Shown in pieces: positions 13,430 to 24,463 of a stretch of 64,000 nt of DNA (position 1 is the stretch's first letter; each line of letters begins with the position of its first letter). The notes beneath the pieces were generated by a model. It did no database searches. It was not told where the DNA came from and saw nothing but the letters and a program-made list of their open reading frames with translations. The translations under genes were made by a program, and so were the position numbers. This DNA is from Tamarix chinensis (Eukaryota; Streptophyta; Magnoliopsida; Caryophyllales; Tamaricaceae): NCBI GenBank assembly GCA_030549775.1, contig CM060173.1:69267867-69331866 (forward strand). The letters are read 5' to 3'.

Positions 13430-13930
13430 TATTATTATTATTATTATACTTAAAATCTTTATCATTATTGTTATTATTACTACTACTTTTATTATTATTA
13501 ATGTTATTTAACCCGAAGTTGGTGTATTATCATTTTGTTGTTAAATAAGAAGAATACTTAAACCTTAGTACCTTACCATTTAATGTTATTCCTAATGCCT
13601 TTATCACTAACATTATTACTATGGTATCATTATTAGTTATTACTATTATTATTATTATTATTTTATTACTATTATTGTGACAAAAACATTTGAACCCTTA
13701 TGTTATCATTATTCAAAATACAACTTTTATCATTATTATCTTTAGGAATATTTGTACTTCGTTGGTATCGTAATTATTATATTATTATTTTAACCCTAAT
13801 ACTATTATTAGACTTAGCCTTAAAAATGCTACGGTTTCTATCACTATAAGCATTAGCATTACTATTATTATTATTATTGTCATTATTTTGCTATAACTAG
13901 TATTAGTACTATTGTTATAAGAATAAAGCT
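12600..13930. repeat. ATT/CAT trinucleotide arrays (LTR2)
   Basis: Long (ATT)n runs at about 12606-12710 and 12836-12900, a pure (CAT)n run at 13371-13429 continuing into (TAT)n to about 13447, and many shorter (ATT)n and (ACT)n runs. Short repeat-derived open frames across 13202-13511 (poly-Ile or poly-Met) are products of the arrays, not genes. Confidence 0.9.
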
Positions 13931-15270
13931 ATTAGGTTTAATACTATAAGTATGGCATTAAATATTTAAAATAAGCATATTTTGGCTAGTAATATCTAGT
14001 AGGCTAACTTGAAGATAGGAACCCTAGTTTTCACGTATAATACTCCCTTTAATAATAACAATCCTAATCTTAGACTAAAATAAGGAGTAATGGTACTTCT
14101 GGTAGGAGGGAAACTAATCTTTAGTATTTTTTCTTTTATAGGTGAATCAAACCCAAAACCCTAAGGAGTTGTAGGAGCGTGCTTCAAGCCTGTCGTTGCT
14201 TTAGGTAAGGACGTAACTAAGGCTGCTTGTGTGTTACGTGTTTTACTTGCCTTGGATGCCTTGTACGATTTATATGTTGTGATCTATATGTTATCTATTT
14301 TTATTGAGTAGCGCAGCTTGGAACAGAGGTATGTTCTCATGTTCTTGTCTGGTATGTGCTAATATGGATATGCTGCAAATATGATGTGATGGGATGTGAC
14401 CCTTAGGACATACATGCTAGGTTATTTGATGAGGTGTTGCGGAATGGGGGCATGAAAGAGAAAAATGAGAAATTAAGATAACCAAGGGGAAGTAAGTTTG
14501 CTAACGTAGGTAAGGATGACCTAGGTAATCTGTGATCCGTGATTGGATGAGAAAAAGGGGATTTAAATAAAATGGAAGAGTGGGAGAAACTAAGGTTACA
14601 TGGGAGGAACTAGGGTTTGCATGGAAATAATAGGGTTTGGCATGGTAGAGATCAAGGGGTTTGCATGGGGAGGTTAAGGTCTGCATGGGGACGAACCTTA
14701 CGTATGGAAAGTTACTTTAGGATGTGGGGAAGGCGATAAAAGGTCTGTTTGGGAGTCTGGAGGCTCGAAGTGAAAAATAGTACGTAGGATAATATAAGGA
14801 TACCTAAGGATCGACCAGGGTTTGGGGAGGAAACCCTAAATTGAGAATGTGGAAAAAGAAAAAGAAAATAATAAAAATAAACGAGGAGCGAGGTATGAGG
14901 GAAGAGTTGAGTCTGAGGGAGGCGTTATAGTAGTGTGGGTTGTGGGAGGCAGGAAAGGAAGGGCCACATAGGCCCAAATTAGGGTTTCTGGTGCAAACCC
15001 TAGGGTAAGGTGGTGAGTAGACCTTGGGGTATAAGGTGGTGGGCCCTGACCCACACACTTAGAAGTTGGGTTCCCAGTGTGAGAAAGTGGGTTATGGGAA
15101 AGATGTCGAGGCAAGTTAGGAGGTGCAGAAGTCTCAAAATATGGGGCAGGCCCTCCTAGGAGGATAGGTGTGAGTATAGCTAGCCATGCATGTCAAGGGT
15201 GAAAATCTTTTAAATAAGATATGTTAAGACACTAATCACTTACAGAGAAAGATGTTGAATCGGACCCAAA

Positions 15271-15591
15271 CCGGTCCACCGGCAAATAATAGTGGCAGGG
15301 TATGTTACCCTTGTGACCGGTCCACCGGCTAAAATAGTGACAGGGCATGACTTTCATGACCGTTCCACCAGCTATAATAGTGGGGGATTGCGTGCTCAAC
15401 AAACCAATCATAATAATGATGAGACATGGGAAAGATATGAATATTTACAATGGAACACCTTGTGAGTCGGGGCCAGATTGGTCCACCGGCAAATAATAGT
15501 GGCAGGGTATGTTACCCTCATGACCGGTCCACCGGCTAAAATAGTGGCAGGGCATGGCCCTCATGACCATTCCACCGGCTATAATAGTGGA
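15271..15591 (+). repeat. 3+3 CCGG/AATAGTGG array of LTR2
   Basis: Two triplets are present. Each runs in the order CAAATAATAGTGG, CTAAAATAGTG(G), CTATAATAGTGG, so the position-specific variants are the same in both triplets. The separator includes acaatggaacacc. Confidence 0.88.
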
Positions 15592-15788
15592 GTTCCCGCA
15601 CTCACATGGATTGATAAAGACTATGATGTGAATCAATTATAATTATTAGAGATGTAATGAAAAAGTTATCTGGTTCATAACTGGTATTGTTCATCTATGT
15701 TATTACATGCTATCTATGTAATCATGCCATGTCTGCTATGTCATATATCTCTGTGTATGTTAGCCTTAGTGCATCTATTACCTTACTC

Positions 15789-15843
15789 AGTACGTAACGT
15801 ACTGATCACCCGTTTCATGGGTGCTGCTCATTCCCACGAGCAG
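15789..15843 (+). other. Triple-hairpin module of LTR2
   Basis: AGTACGT-A-ACGTACT (15789-15803), CACCC-GTTTCAT-GGGTG (15807-15823) and CTGCTC-ATTCCCAC-GAGCAG (15824-15843). All three stems are perfect; the first would need opening of an inner pair or two because its loop is one base. Confidence 0.75.
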
Positions 15844-16152
15844 AAGACCCATCAGAGCTTATGTAGGTAGGGGATGATATCTTCAATGCCTACGACACTT
15901 ACGAGGCATCTAGTGGGGGTGAGTGTTGAGCCTAAACCTGACTTGGGGATCGAGATCGACTTGGTCGGACTCTGTTTCTTTTATTGGACCTTGTATTATC
16001 ATATTTTAGTTGTGTCTTCGTACTATGCTTTATGTTTTGAAAAACTCTAGTTACGTACTCTTTGGTTTGTAATCCTAAATCGCACTCTGATTTCTGTATG
16101 ACTTGTACTTTATTAATGATTCTTGTTTGATGTTAACTTTATTTAGCCTTAG

Positions 16153-16198
16153 CACTTAGTACTAGAACAATAGGAGTAAACCGATCTAGTACTAAGTG
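16153..16198 (+). other. Terminal LTR hairpin of LTR2
   Basis: A perfect 14-bp inverted repeat, CACTTAGTACTAGA with TCTAGTACTAAGTG, around an 18-base loop. The arms differ from those of LTR4/5/7 (TACCAG) but changed together, so pairing is kept. Confidence 0.75.
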
Positions 16199-16301
16199 TG
16201 GCGGAAATGCCCTCGAGTTTACGATTTTATCCTTTCGCTTTCGCTAAACCCTTTTAATTAAACGAAATTTTTCAGTAGTAAATTTGGGGTGTTACATTAA
16301 G

Positions 16302-18633
16302 TATTGAAAAGGTTTTGGAATTCTAAAGATAGTTGCTCTCTTTGGTGGGTTTGCTAAGTTCTTTTGAGGTAAACCATTGTCTTTCCTATTTTTATGGAAA
16401 ATGGTATGGGTAAGGATAGTGTACGATATGTATTTATGTGGAAGTAGGAGCTTATATATGAAAGCGTTCTTGAACTTGTTAATATTGAATAATGGTAGAA
16501 GTGGTATAAATTCTAACTTAAGACTTTGCATGCATAACCCTCATGCTTATGGTTTATATTTAGTAGATGGCCTTGGAATTCTAAGCATCTCAACAACATT
16601 GGCATGTGTAATATGATGTATACATTGTGTACGTAATGGTCTAGCATGAAGAGAATAGAATGTATAATTTCTTAAGCTCTTATTAAGTTCACAAAGTGCA
16701 AGCATGATTTTATTTAGATTTTTAGCATAATTTCAGTATTTTTCCTATTAATCTATGAAAGTTACCTGATAAGAACCCTAAATGACCTGTAATTGATGTT
16801 TGGATTGGTTAAGTAAATATTATGGAATGTAAATGTGTGTAAGAGTGTTTTATAGGGGTTGGTTTTTCCCTAATCAATAAACTAGTCTCCATGACCGATC
16901 AATTAGTCCCTAGGACCTATCAACTGGTATGGTACACCCATCGATCAGTTACCCTATAACTTCAGTAGTCTTGGTCTCAGGTTAAACCCATCGATTTTTT
17001 GACTAAACCATTCTACTAGTTCTTAGAATAGCTAATCGATTGAGTTAACTAATCTTTAGATTGGTTCGTAACCCCAATAGCCTTAGCCTCTAATTAGACC
17101 TATCGACTAGTTTAACCAAATAAATCGATTGGTTTCTTTAGAACAGTTAAATAGTAGGGTTGACCAGTTGGCTTGTTCACCACCACTATGAAGGTTTCAT
17201 TGTGCCCAGACTAATTGACTAGTTTATAGGATTGATCAACTAGTCAGCATGACCATTTGACTAGTTCTTGGAAACCCATTTACTGATCTCGATCATATTT
17301 GCATTTCTTGATTTTTTTAATGTGATACTTGAATTTTATTATGCATGGAAGGTGATCTAAGATGATAGTATCTATCAATTACCTAGATTAATTGAGTTTA
17401 TTTGATGGATTAAAAGTTAAATTGAGGATAGTTGATGAATGTGACCTTAGCATAACAATTTCGGAATTTATGTTAACTATAACATGAGTAGATGAATAGA
17501 TGGCTAAAAATGGATATTTATATAGTTAGGATATACGTAATGAATCATAACGGCTGATAGATTTCTAGTGAGTTATTTCTTGGCCTTAAAATGTGGAACC
17601 TTGTAAGCTTAAATGACTTAGCATAAATGGAAGAAAATAAGTTTACCTTCACCTGGCTATTGAGATAAATGGATAAATAACATGATTTAGAATTGGACTC
17701 TAGTTGAGCTCTAATTAGACTTTTATCTTTAATCTAAGGGATTACTTTTGGAATATTCTTTAATGTATGCTAAGACCGTGGCTAAGTAATGAAACTAGGG
17801 ATTTGACCTAGATTGGAATTGTGAACAAAGAGAAATAGATGAAAATCAAATGGTGGACTAGACCTTTGTGGTTGATATTATAATTATATAATTCCACCTT
17901 TGGTATAATTGATCAAGTAAAGGAATGATCACTTAAGATGCTCTTAATGGGAATATTAGATGATGTGAGAACCTTATATGGATGTTTTTATATTTAAATG
18001 ATTGTTACTTGGTATGGTATTATTTGTGGGGCTTGGTGTGTTGTGAGATCTTGATCTAATAATATATTAATCACTTAAAGAGGAAGAAGCACTCAATCTT
18101 CAATTAGCTACCAAGGGTTAGTCTACCTTAGGGTAAGATCATCATTGATCTTAGGATTAGAATTTATTTCCTACTTTAGACATTGATGATGTACTAAGGG
18201 GTATCGATACAAAAGGGTTTGGTCACCACAAGAGAGTTACTTTGACATGAGCTAGGACTTATGTCCACTAGGTCACTTTAGGATAAGCCAAGACTTATAT
18301 CCACCAATTTACTTTGTTATAAGCTAGAACTTCATGCCCATTTATTTGATTTGACTTCCATAGTTATTGATAGACTATAGAGAATGATCCCACATATTGC
18401 TCAATAATTTTGTAAAGGAGTTTTATGTTCACACGACATAAGATAATATCTAGAACAAATCCTAGAAAAATGTATTAAATTGGACTTATCCTATTTTATG
18501 CTTACTTTTGATACAAATATTTCTCTAAAATGATACTTGGTTTTTCCTCTTGAGTATTTAAGAACTCACACATTACTTATGATATAAGTTAGTGTGAAAT
18601 CATGTTCATTTCTTATTAAGTTGACATAGTAGG
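16302..18633. other. Intergenic DNA with degenerate short repeats
   Basis: No gene seen. About 16866-17290 is dense in variants of actagt, atcgatt and gatcaact spaced 20-40 bases apart, the remains of a tandem array. At 18247-18352 a 36-bp unit containing tgagctaggacttatgtcca occurs three times in decayed form. The right end is the target of the CRM-like element. Confidence 0.5.
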
Positions 18634-18638
18634 AATGC

Positions 18639-19470
18639 TGATGCAGGTGCATCTATTGTATCTAGTGCTTCTAATGATTTTCAATGTAATTAAGAATTAG
18701 CCTTTCTAATAATGGAGCCAATCATTTTAAATATTCTTGATAATTTTTCTATAATTGATATTGAAAATACTTCAAGATGTTCTTGCAGGTATGTTATATA
18801 TTTTCAAGGTGAAGAAGTCAACATATAAAAAGAGACTTAAAGTGTACAATGCATTAAAAGCATACAAAGTTATGGCATACATGGGATGACACTACAACAA
18901 GATGTAGTTGGTGATATCATTAGTTATATTAAACTTGTCGTAAACCTTAAAGTATATTTTATGTAAGCTAGGGTTTTGTTGTAATTTCATGTATGTACCA
19001 TAGTTGATTGTAAAGCTTTGTAATGTTAGTTATTATATCATTTAAATGATTATATTATGATTAATATTATGTATTATATAGGCTTAATTCAAGTGAGTTA
19101 AAAGTATCTTGAATTAAGGAGGATAACCGGCTAGTTTATACCCTTTTAGTCGGCTACTTCCTATATATATATATCCTAAGCCTTGTACATGCATAAGGAG
19201 GCTGAATCATTTGAATAAAATCTCAAGTTTAACACTTGTATTTCTCTCTTTTTTGGAGACCTAATCTAGATACGAAGTGCTAGGCATTTCTCCTCTTTAG
19301 ATCCTTTAAATGTGCATCAAAATTCAAAGTTACACTATCATTGAAGAACCTATATAATTCATAGCTTAAACCCTTAAGTCGAGCATCATTCCTTCATCAA
19401 CCTCAACCTACTGGCAGCCAAATCAAAGGACTAATTCGATCCAACGTTTCCCTCCCTTTGATCCACACCA
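18639..19470 (+). repeat. 5' LTR of the CRM-like element
   Basis: 832 bp, roughly 90-95 percent identical by eye to the 3' LTR. It contains a TATA-like run (ctatatatatatatcc, about 19160-19175) and ends CACACCA just before the primer binding site. Its first part is a decayed copy of the pol C-terminal coding sequence that is still readable in the 3' LTR. Confidence 0.9.
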
Positions 19471-19474
19471 TTTT

Positions 19475-19486
19475 TGGTATCAGAGC
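19475..19486 (+). other. Primer binding site (tRNA-iMet type)
   Basis: TGGTATCAGAGC, complementary to the 3' end of plant initiator methionine tRNA, lies four bases after the 5' LTR. This is the usual minus-strand primer site of plant Ty3/gypsy elements. Confidence 0.9.
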
Positions 19487-20314
19487 TTCGAAAGTCTTTG
19501 ATTTCTATTAACCATCCAGGGTCATCTTCATTCTTGATATTGCATGAAAGAATCTTCTTCATCAAGAACCCACCGAGATAGGTATATTCATCCCCTTCTT
19601 ACATCTTCAACATTAATCTTGGTTGAAGATTTATCTTTCTTGATTCGATCTTGTTGAAGTTATTCCTATCTTCAACCGAAGAAGTTCTCCCTTCTTCGAC
19701 ACCACCTTCTCATTCCATTTCTTCCTTCAACCTTCGAGCATTTCATTCCATTTCTTTCCTTCAACACTTCCAGCCTTCTCCTCCATTTTTCCTTCGACCT
19801 TCTAGCATTTTTATGCCATTTCTCTCTTCAATTCTTCCAACAGATTCTTCTTCCATTTTCTTTCAATGTATCTTCATTTTAAGGATACAATCATTCCCGG
19901 CAGCTCCACTGGTTTGAATAAAATTTACAACCTTCGAACCTTATCATTTATCTCCCACCATTTTAACACATACTCTCCTTCATCTCCTTCTCGTCTTTAA
20001 GTTTTAATATACAGAATATTCACCTTGAAGATACTAATAACCTGGACTCATATTCGACATCCACTCCTTATATTTTATGTGACTTTGTATAAATTTCACC
20101 AAGAAACCCTCATCACTTGCCAAGATTCATCAAAAATCATTCAACCACTCTCCTTCAACACTTGCGTGACCAAGACACTAAAGAAGTCATCAAGACTTGC
20201 TTAAATCTTAGCAGGAATTGTCTTATATCATGCAGCTGCAAGTAAACTTCCAAGGACCACCATCGGTTGTTGATTTCCTTGTGGAAGTTTGAGTGTTGTG
20301 TTGTTAACTTCACT
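19487..20314 (+). other. Untranslated leader of the CRM-like element
   Basis: Sequence between the primer binding site and the presumed gag start. It is rich in cttc/ttcaac motifs, with no coding motif. An 88-codon frame at 19651-19917 is Ser/Pro/Phe-rich and not convincing as a gene. Confidence 0.6.
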
Positions 20315-21183
20315 ATGGTAAGTGAAGATGTGTGTGCATTGGTGGAGTCCATCAAAAGCCTTACTACTCACATGGACACATAGCTTCATACTCATGCAGC
20401 ACTCTAACAACAATTGTAGAGTGAGGAAGAAAATCTAGCCAATAAGACACGATTCAACCAAGGCCAAATCAATTGGAAGACACGCAAGATAGTGTGGAAG
20501 GAAACATGAGGTGTGCATTCCAAGCTAAAGGAGGATGTGGGCATGCAAAATTGAACCATATGGAGAAGAGGAAATGAGTTATTATGGCTCAAGGAATCAT
20601 AGGAGACCACATCAAATCTAAGTAAGACATTCACATAATGAGGATTAAGGTATCAAACTAGATCTTCATGATTTTCATGGTGATTTGAATGTGGAATTGC
20701 TCTTTGAATGGTTACATGAAATTGAGGCTATTATTTAATTTAAAGAGTATGATGATGAAATAAAATGTAAGCTTGCTACTCTTAAGTTCAAAAGATTTGC
20801 TAGGATTTGGTATAACAACTTAAAAAAGACAAGAGAAAGACAAGAGAAATCAAAATTTAAGTCATGAAAAAAACTTAAAAAGTACCAAAGAAGAAAATTT
20901 GTGCTTAGGGAGTATGAATAAGATATCTATGTAAAAATGACAACCCTAAGGTAAGGATTGTTTAGTGTAGAAGAGTACACTATAAATTTTGAAAAACTAG
21001 CACTTATATGTGATGTAAAAGAAAGAAAAGAACAAAAATATGCTAGATACTTAGGTGGACTAAATAATTTGATATTGACAAAGTTGATATGTTTGCATAT
21101 GATTTTCTTGATGACTTGATTAAGTTGGCATTGAAATTTGAAAAAAAAAATCAACCAAGGCCTATGTTAAATCTAATGCTTCA
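20315..21183 (+). pseudogene. gag: gag fragment (capsid region), broken
   Basis: The presumed start is the ATG at 20315 (MVSEDVCALVESIKSL), typical of plant chromovirus Gag. From about 20650 the frame reads LDLHDFHGDLNVELLFEWLHEIEA and on through CKLATLKFKRFARIWYNNL and ARYLGGLNNLI when stops are read through; these are recognisable Gag capsid-domain phrases. Several stops and frame changes interrupt it. It is cut at 21183 by solo LTR7 and resumes at 26343 on the far side. Gag would form the particle core that packages element RNA; this copy cannot. Confidence 0.75.
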
Positions 21184-21281
21184 TGTAACACCCCCAAAAT
21201 GCACTACCTAAAAATTTCATTTTATTAAAAGATTAGCATAAGCAAAATAAGAAACTGTGAATTTTGGGGATATTACTACCA

Positions 21282-21327
21282 CACTTAGTACCAGACCGGT
21301 TCACTCATACCGTTTCAGTACCAAGTG
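21282..21327 (-). other. Terminal LTR hairpin of LTR7
   Basis: On the plus strand, CACTTAGTACCAGACCGGT pairs with ACCGTTTCAGTACCAAGTG-type sequence, with G-U pairs in the RNA sense and a short loop. Confidence 0.65.
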
Positions 21328-21568
21328 CTAATATTAAAGAATGAAATATCAATTGCTAGAAATTCAAATCATATTTAAAATCAGAGTAGCACAAATAAAC
21401 ATCTTGCAAGACTAAAGTCCATCAATGGTGGTTACAAGAATGAAGATTACATTCAAACTAAGAGTTAGAAAGGGAAGTAGTAACAACCCTATCAAATTCC
21501 GGACAATCCTTATGCTCTTTCCCATTGCCCACTTAAATAGCACCTGAAAAAGACCTACAAGGGACATT

Positions 21569-21623
21569 GCCCATTGAATAGGCATGGGCCCCATGAAGGG
21601 AACCCTTCAGTACTACGGTACTG
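21569..21623 (-). other. Triple-hairpin module of LTR7 (variant sequences)
   Basis: GCCCAT-TGAATAGGC-ATGGGC (21569-21589), GAAGGG-AA-CCCTTC (21595-21608) and CAGTAC-TACG-GTACTG (21608-21623). All stems are perfect six-mers. Hairpins 2 and 3 of the canonical copies are replaced by different sequences that still pair. Confidence 0.72.
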
Positions 21624-21829
21624 ATTAACCCTTTAAAACACACTTAAAAGCAAGTCTGCAATGTAACACATGATACAAAGCTATATACATATATAACAAG
21701 ATGTGTGCATATAACATTCACATCAGATATCAATAGGTCGTAATGTAAAATCTATACTTTCGGCCTTAAGCCATTAGCCCATCATCAATCAATCATCTCT
21801 TAGATTTTATATCTATGTGAGTGTGGGAA

Positions 21830-22139
21830 CCCCACTATTATAGCCGGTGGATCAGTCACTTATAGGGAAGAACACACCTAATCACTATTATATGACGGTG
21901 GATCAGTCTCCGGGGCAAAATGCTTCTGGCCACTATTATTCGCCGGTGGACCAGTCTGGCCCCGACTCATATGGTGTTTCACTGTAAGTGATTAATATTT
22001 TTCCATAACTTTATTCACATCCATGACTATTTTTATTAAGCTCAGGACCCCCAATATTATTGCCGGTGGATCGGAATATATATATCAACATCATCTATGG
22101 CAACACACTTCTAGGCCACTATTATATCCGGTGGATCGA
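21830..22139 (-). repeat. CCGG/AATAGTGG array of LTR7 (3+2)
   Basis: A full triplet, then a second group with only two recognisable copies; the third has been lost or eroded. The motif reads CCACTATTATagCCGGTGGATC on the plus strand. Confidence 0.8.
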
Positions 22140-22859
22140 TACTCATTATCATAATTCATCTAGGCCCAGCTCATTAATTTTTCACTTTTATGATTAGTAT
22201 TTTTCCCCTTTTAATTAGTACAATAATTTCATTTATTTGCCTTTGACGGGAGATCAAGAACCTGGGACACAAAGGTACACCGGTCATACCGGTCCATACA
22301 AGCTACTCAGTACCCTTCAACCATGAACCTAGGGACGTAAAGGTACCCTGGTCGTACTGGTGCATAAAGTTACTCAGTACCCTAGGACACCTAATCCATA
22401 AGTATGCATACCCCCTAAATAGATCCATAGAGCTAGATATATAGAGTAAGATATAGGGCATAGCTGGGGCACAAAGGCATACCAGCAAATACTAAAATAA
22501 TCGTAGGTTAAACCACGTCTTTAGGGTAGCGACCCCTAAAGAGCCACCATTCCCGATCTTGAGGTATTTCACTTTAAGTATTAGTGTCTTAATTAAAGTG
22601 ATCACAAAAAGCACAATAATCAAATACTTATTCACTTTCGATCGTTCTGATATTATTAGTTATTTCTTATTTAGGCGGTTATCCAAGATAACACAGAGAA
22701 ATCATTAAGGCCATTATAATCCCGTCTAATTCCAAATTAGGATTCATTCTCATGATACTTACTAATTATCAAATACTCTTACCTTGCTAATCAGCATTAT
22801 TTAAGTCATATTATGAAATTCCACAATCACAACAATATGTTAGGTGCAAATTACTCATT

Positions 22860-24085
22860 TACCCCTTACTTATATTATTGCTAAGTCATCCCTTCCTTAC
22901 TCGATAAATTACCCTATTACCCTCCTTGTTGCATAATTACTAAATTACCCTTTCTCGGTTTAGGTTACCAAGTTATCTCCTACGCTTTTTAGATCACCAT
23001 TCACCCTTCATAATTGTTACCCTTAACATATTTCCCTTTTTGGTTGGATAAATTACCAAATTACCCTTCTTCATTATCATGATTACTAACTTACCCCTTT
23101 AGTTGGTTAAATAATTACCAATTTACCCTTCTTCATTATCATGATTACTAACTTACCCCTTTAGTTGGTTAAATAATTACCAATTTACCCTTTAGTTGGT
23201 TAGATTACCAAATTACCCTTATCCATTATTATAATTACCAAATTACCCTTCTTTTGGTTAAATTACCAAATTATCCTTCTCTATTCTCATAATTACCATT
23301 TTACCCTTCTCAATTGTTATAATTACCATTTTACCCTTCTCTATTATTATAATTCTTAATTTACCCTTTTTCATAATTATAATTACCAATTTACCCTTCT
23401 CCATACTTATACTTATTAATTTACCCTTCTCAATTAATATAATTACCATTTTACCCTTTTCAATTATTATAAATACCATTTTACCCTTCTCCATAATTAT
23501 AATTACCAATTTACCCCTCTCCATAATTATAATTATTAATTTACCCTTCTCAATTATTATAATTACCATTTTACCCTTCTCCATTATTATAATAATTAAT
23601 TTACCCTTCTCTATAATTATAATTATTAATTTACCCTTCTCAATTATTTATAGTTATTAATTTTTCCTTCTTAATTATTATAATTACCATTTTACCCCTT
23701 TACTACCAAAATTACCATAATATCCTCTTATTTATAAAAATTACCATTTTATCCCTTTCTTACAAATTACCATTTTGCCCTACTCCTCCAAAATTACCAT
23801 TTTACCCCTTACTTCCAAAATTTACTATATTACCCTTTGCTTGCAAATTACCATAATACTTCTTTTACATCCAAAATTACCATTTTGCCCCTTCCTTACA
23901 AAATTTCCATTTTTCCCTTCTCTTCCAAAATTACCATTTTACCCTTTACTCCCAAAATTACCATAATACCCCTCTACTCATAAAATTACCATTTTCCCCT
24001 TTACTTCCAAAATTACCACAATACCCCTTTTTACTTGTAAAATTACCATATTACCCTTTTGCCTTCAAAATTACCACTTTACCCC
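22860..24085 (-). repeat. 30-bp AT-rich minisatellite in LTR7
   Basis: About 1.2 kb of a unit near 30 bp, reading AATTACCATTTTACCCTTCT plus about ten AT-rich bases on the plus strand, with ttaccctt the most constant part. Because 30 is a multiple of three, one minus-strand frame (23258-23584) stays open and encodes a 10-residue repeat (MEKGKMVIII-like). I do not regard this as a protein gene. Confidence 0.9.
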
Positions 24086-24422
24086 CTTTATTACACCACT
24101 TTTATTAAATTAACATTACCATATGGAATAATAGTATTAACACTCCATTAAAAACAACCAACTCCACCAACTATTATATTTTAATATAATACTTATTAGC
24201 ATCCACACATATTAGGCCACATTCTTGCACAAGAAAATTTACTAAGATGCCCCTAGGGCTCACAATAATATTATTCATGCATAAATGGTTACAATAACAT
24301 AAAATAAGATGGGTAATCACTTAACACTTTCATTAATAATCAAACTCTTCCCTTAAGCAACCTTTCCACTCATGGCATATGAACTAACATACTTTCTCTT
24401 TTTTTTTATCAATCAATACAAG

Positions 24423-24425
<3 letters not shown>

Positions 24426-24459
<34 letters not shown>
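24426..24459. repeat. (TA)n microsatellite
   Basis: About 17 TA dinucleotides inside LTR7. Confidence 0.95.

Positions 24460-24463
<4 letters not shown>

Larger units (their letters stand above)
11062..16296 (+). mobile_element. LTR2, solo long LTR
   Basis: A 5235-bp insertion starting tgaaatacacc and ending ggggtgttaca, flanked by a perfect 5-bp duplication ttaag (11057-11061 and 16297-16301). There is no internal domain, so this is a solo LTR left by LTR-LTR recombination. It has a polypyrimidine tract (about 11395-11460), an intact TATA box, a long GC-rich leader, very long ATT/CAT arrays (12.6-13.9 kb), a GGTAAGG donor-like site near 14205, the 3+3 array and both hairpin modules. Open frames of 80-160 codons in the proline/serine-rich leader (11620-12554) lie on both strands and in overlapping frames, and I read them as non-coding. 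Confidence 0.92.

Noticed and set aside
13202..13511. Poly-Ile and poly-Met frames
   Set aside because: Direct translation of (ATT)n and (CAT)n arrays.
19475..19486. TGGTATCAGAGC as part of a tRNA gene
   Set aside because: No cloverleaf around it; it stands directly after an LTR, where a primer binding site belongs.
23258..23584. 108-residue frame with a 10-residue MEKGK repeat
   Set aside because: It is the translation of a 30-bp minisatellite inside a solo LTR; no start context, no independent coding signal.
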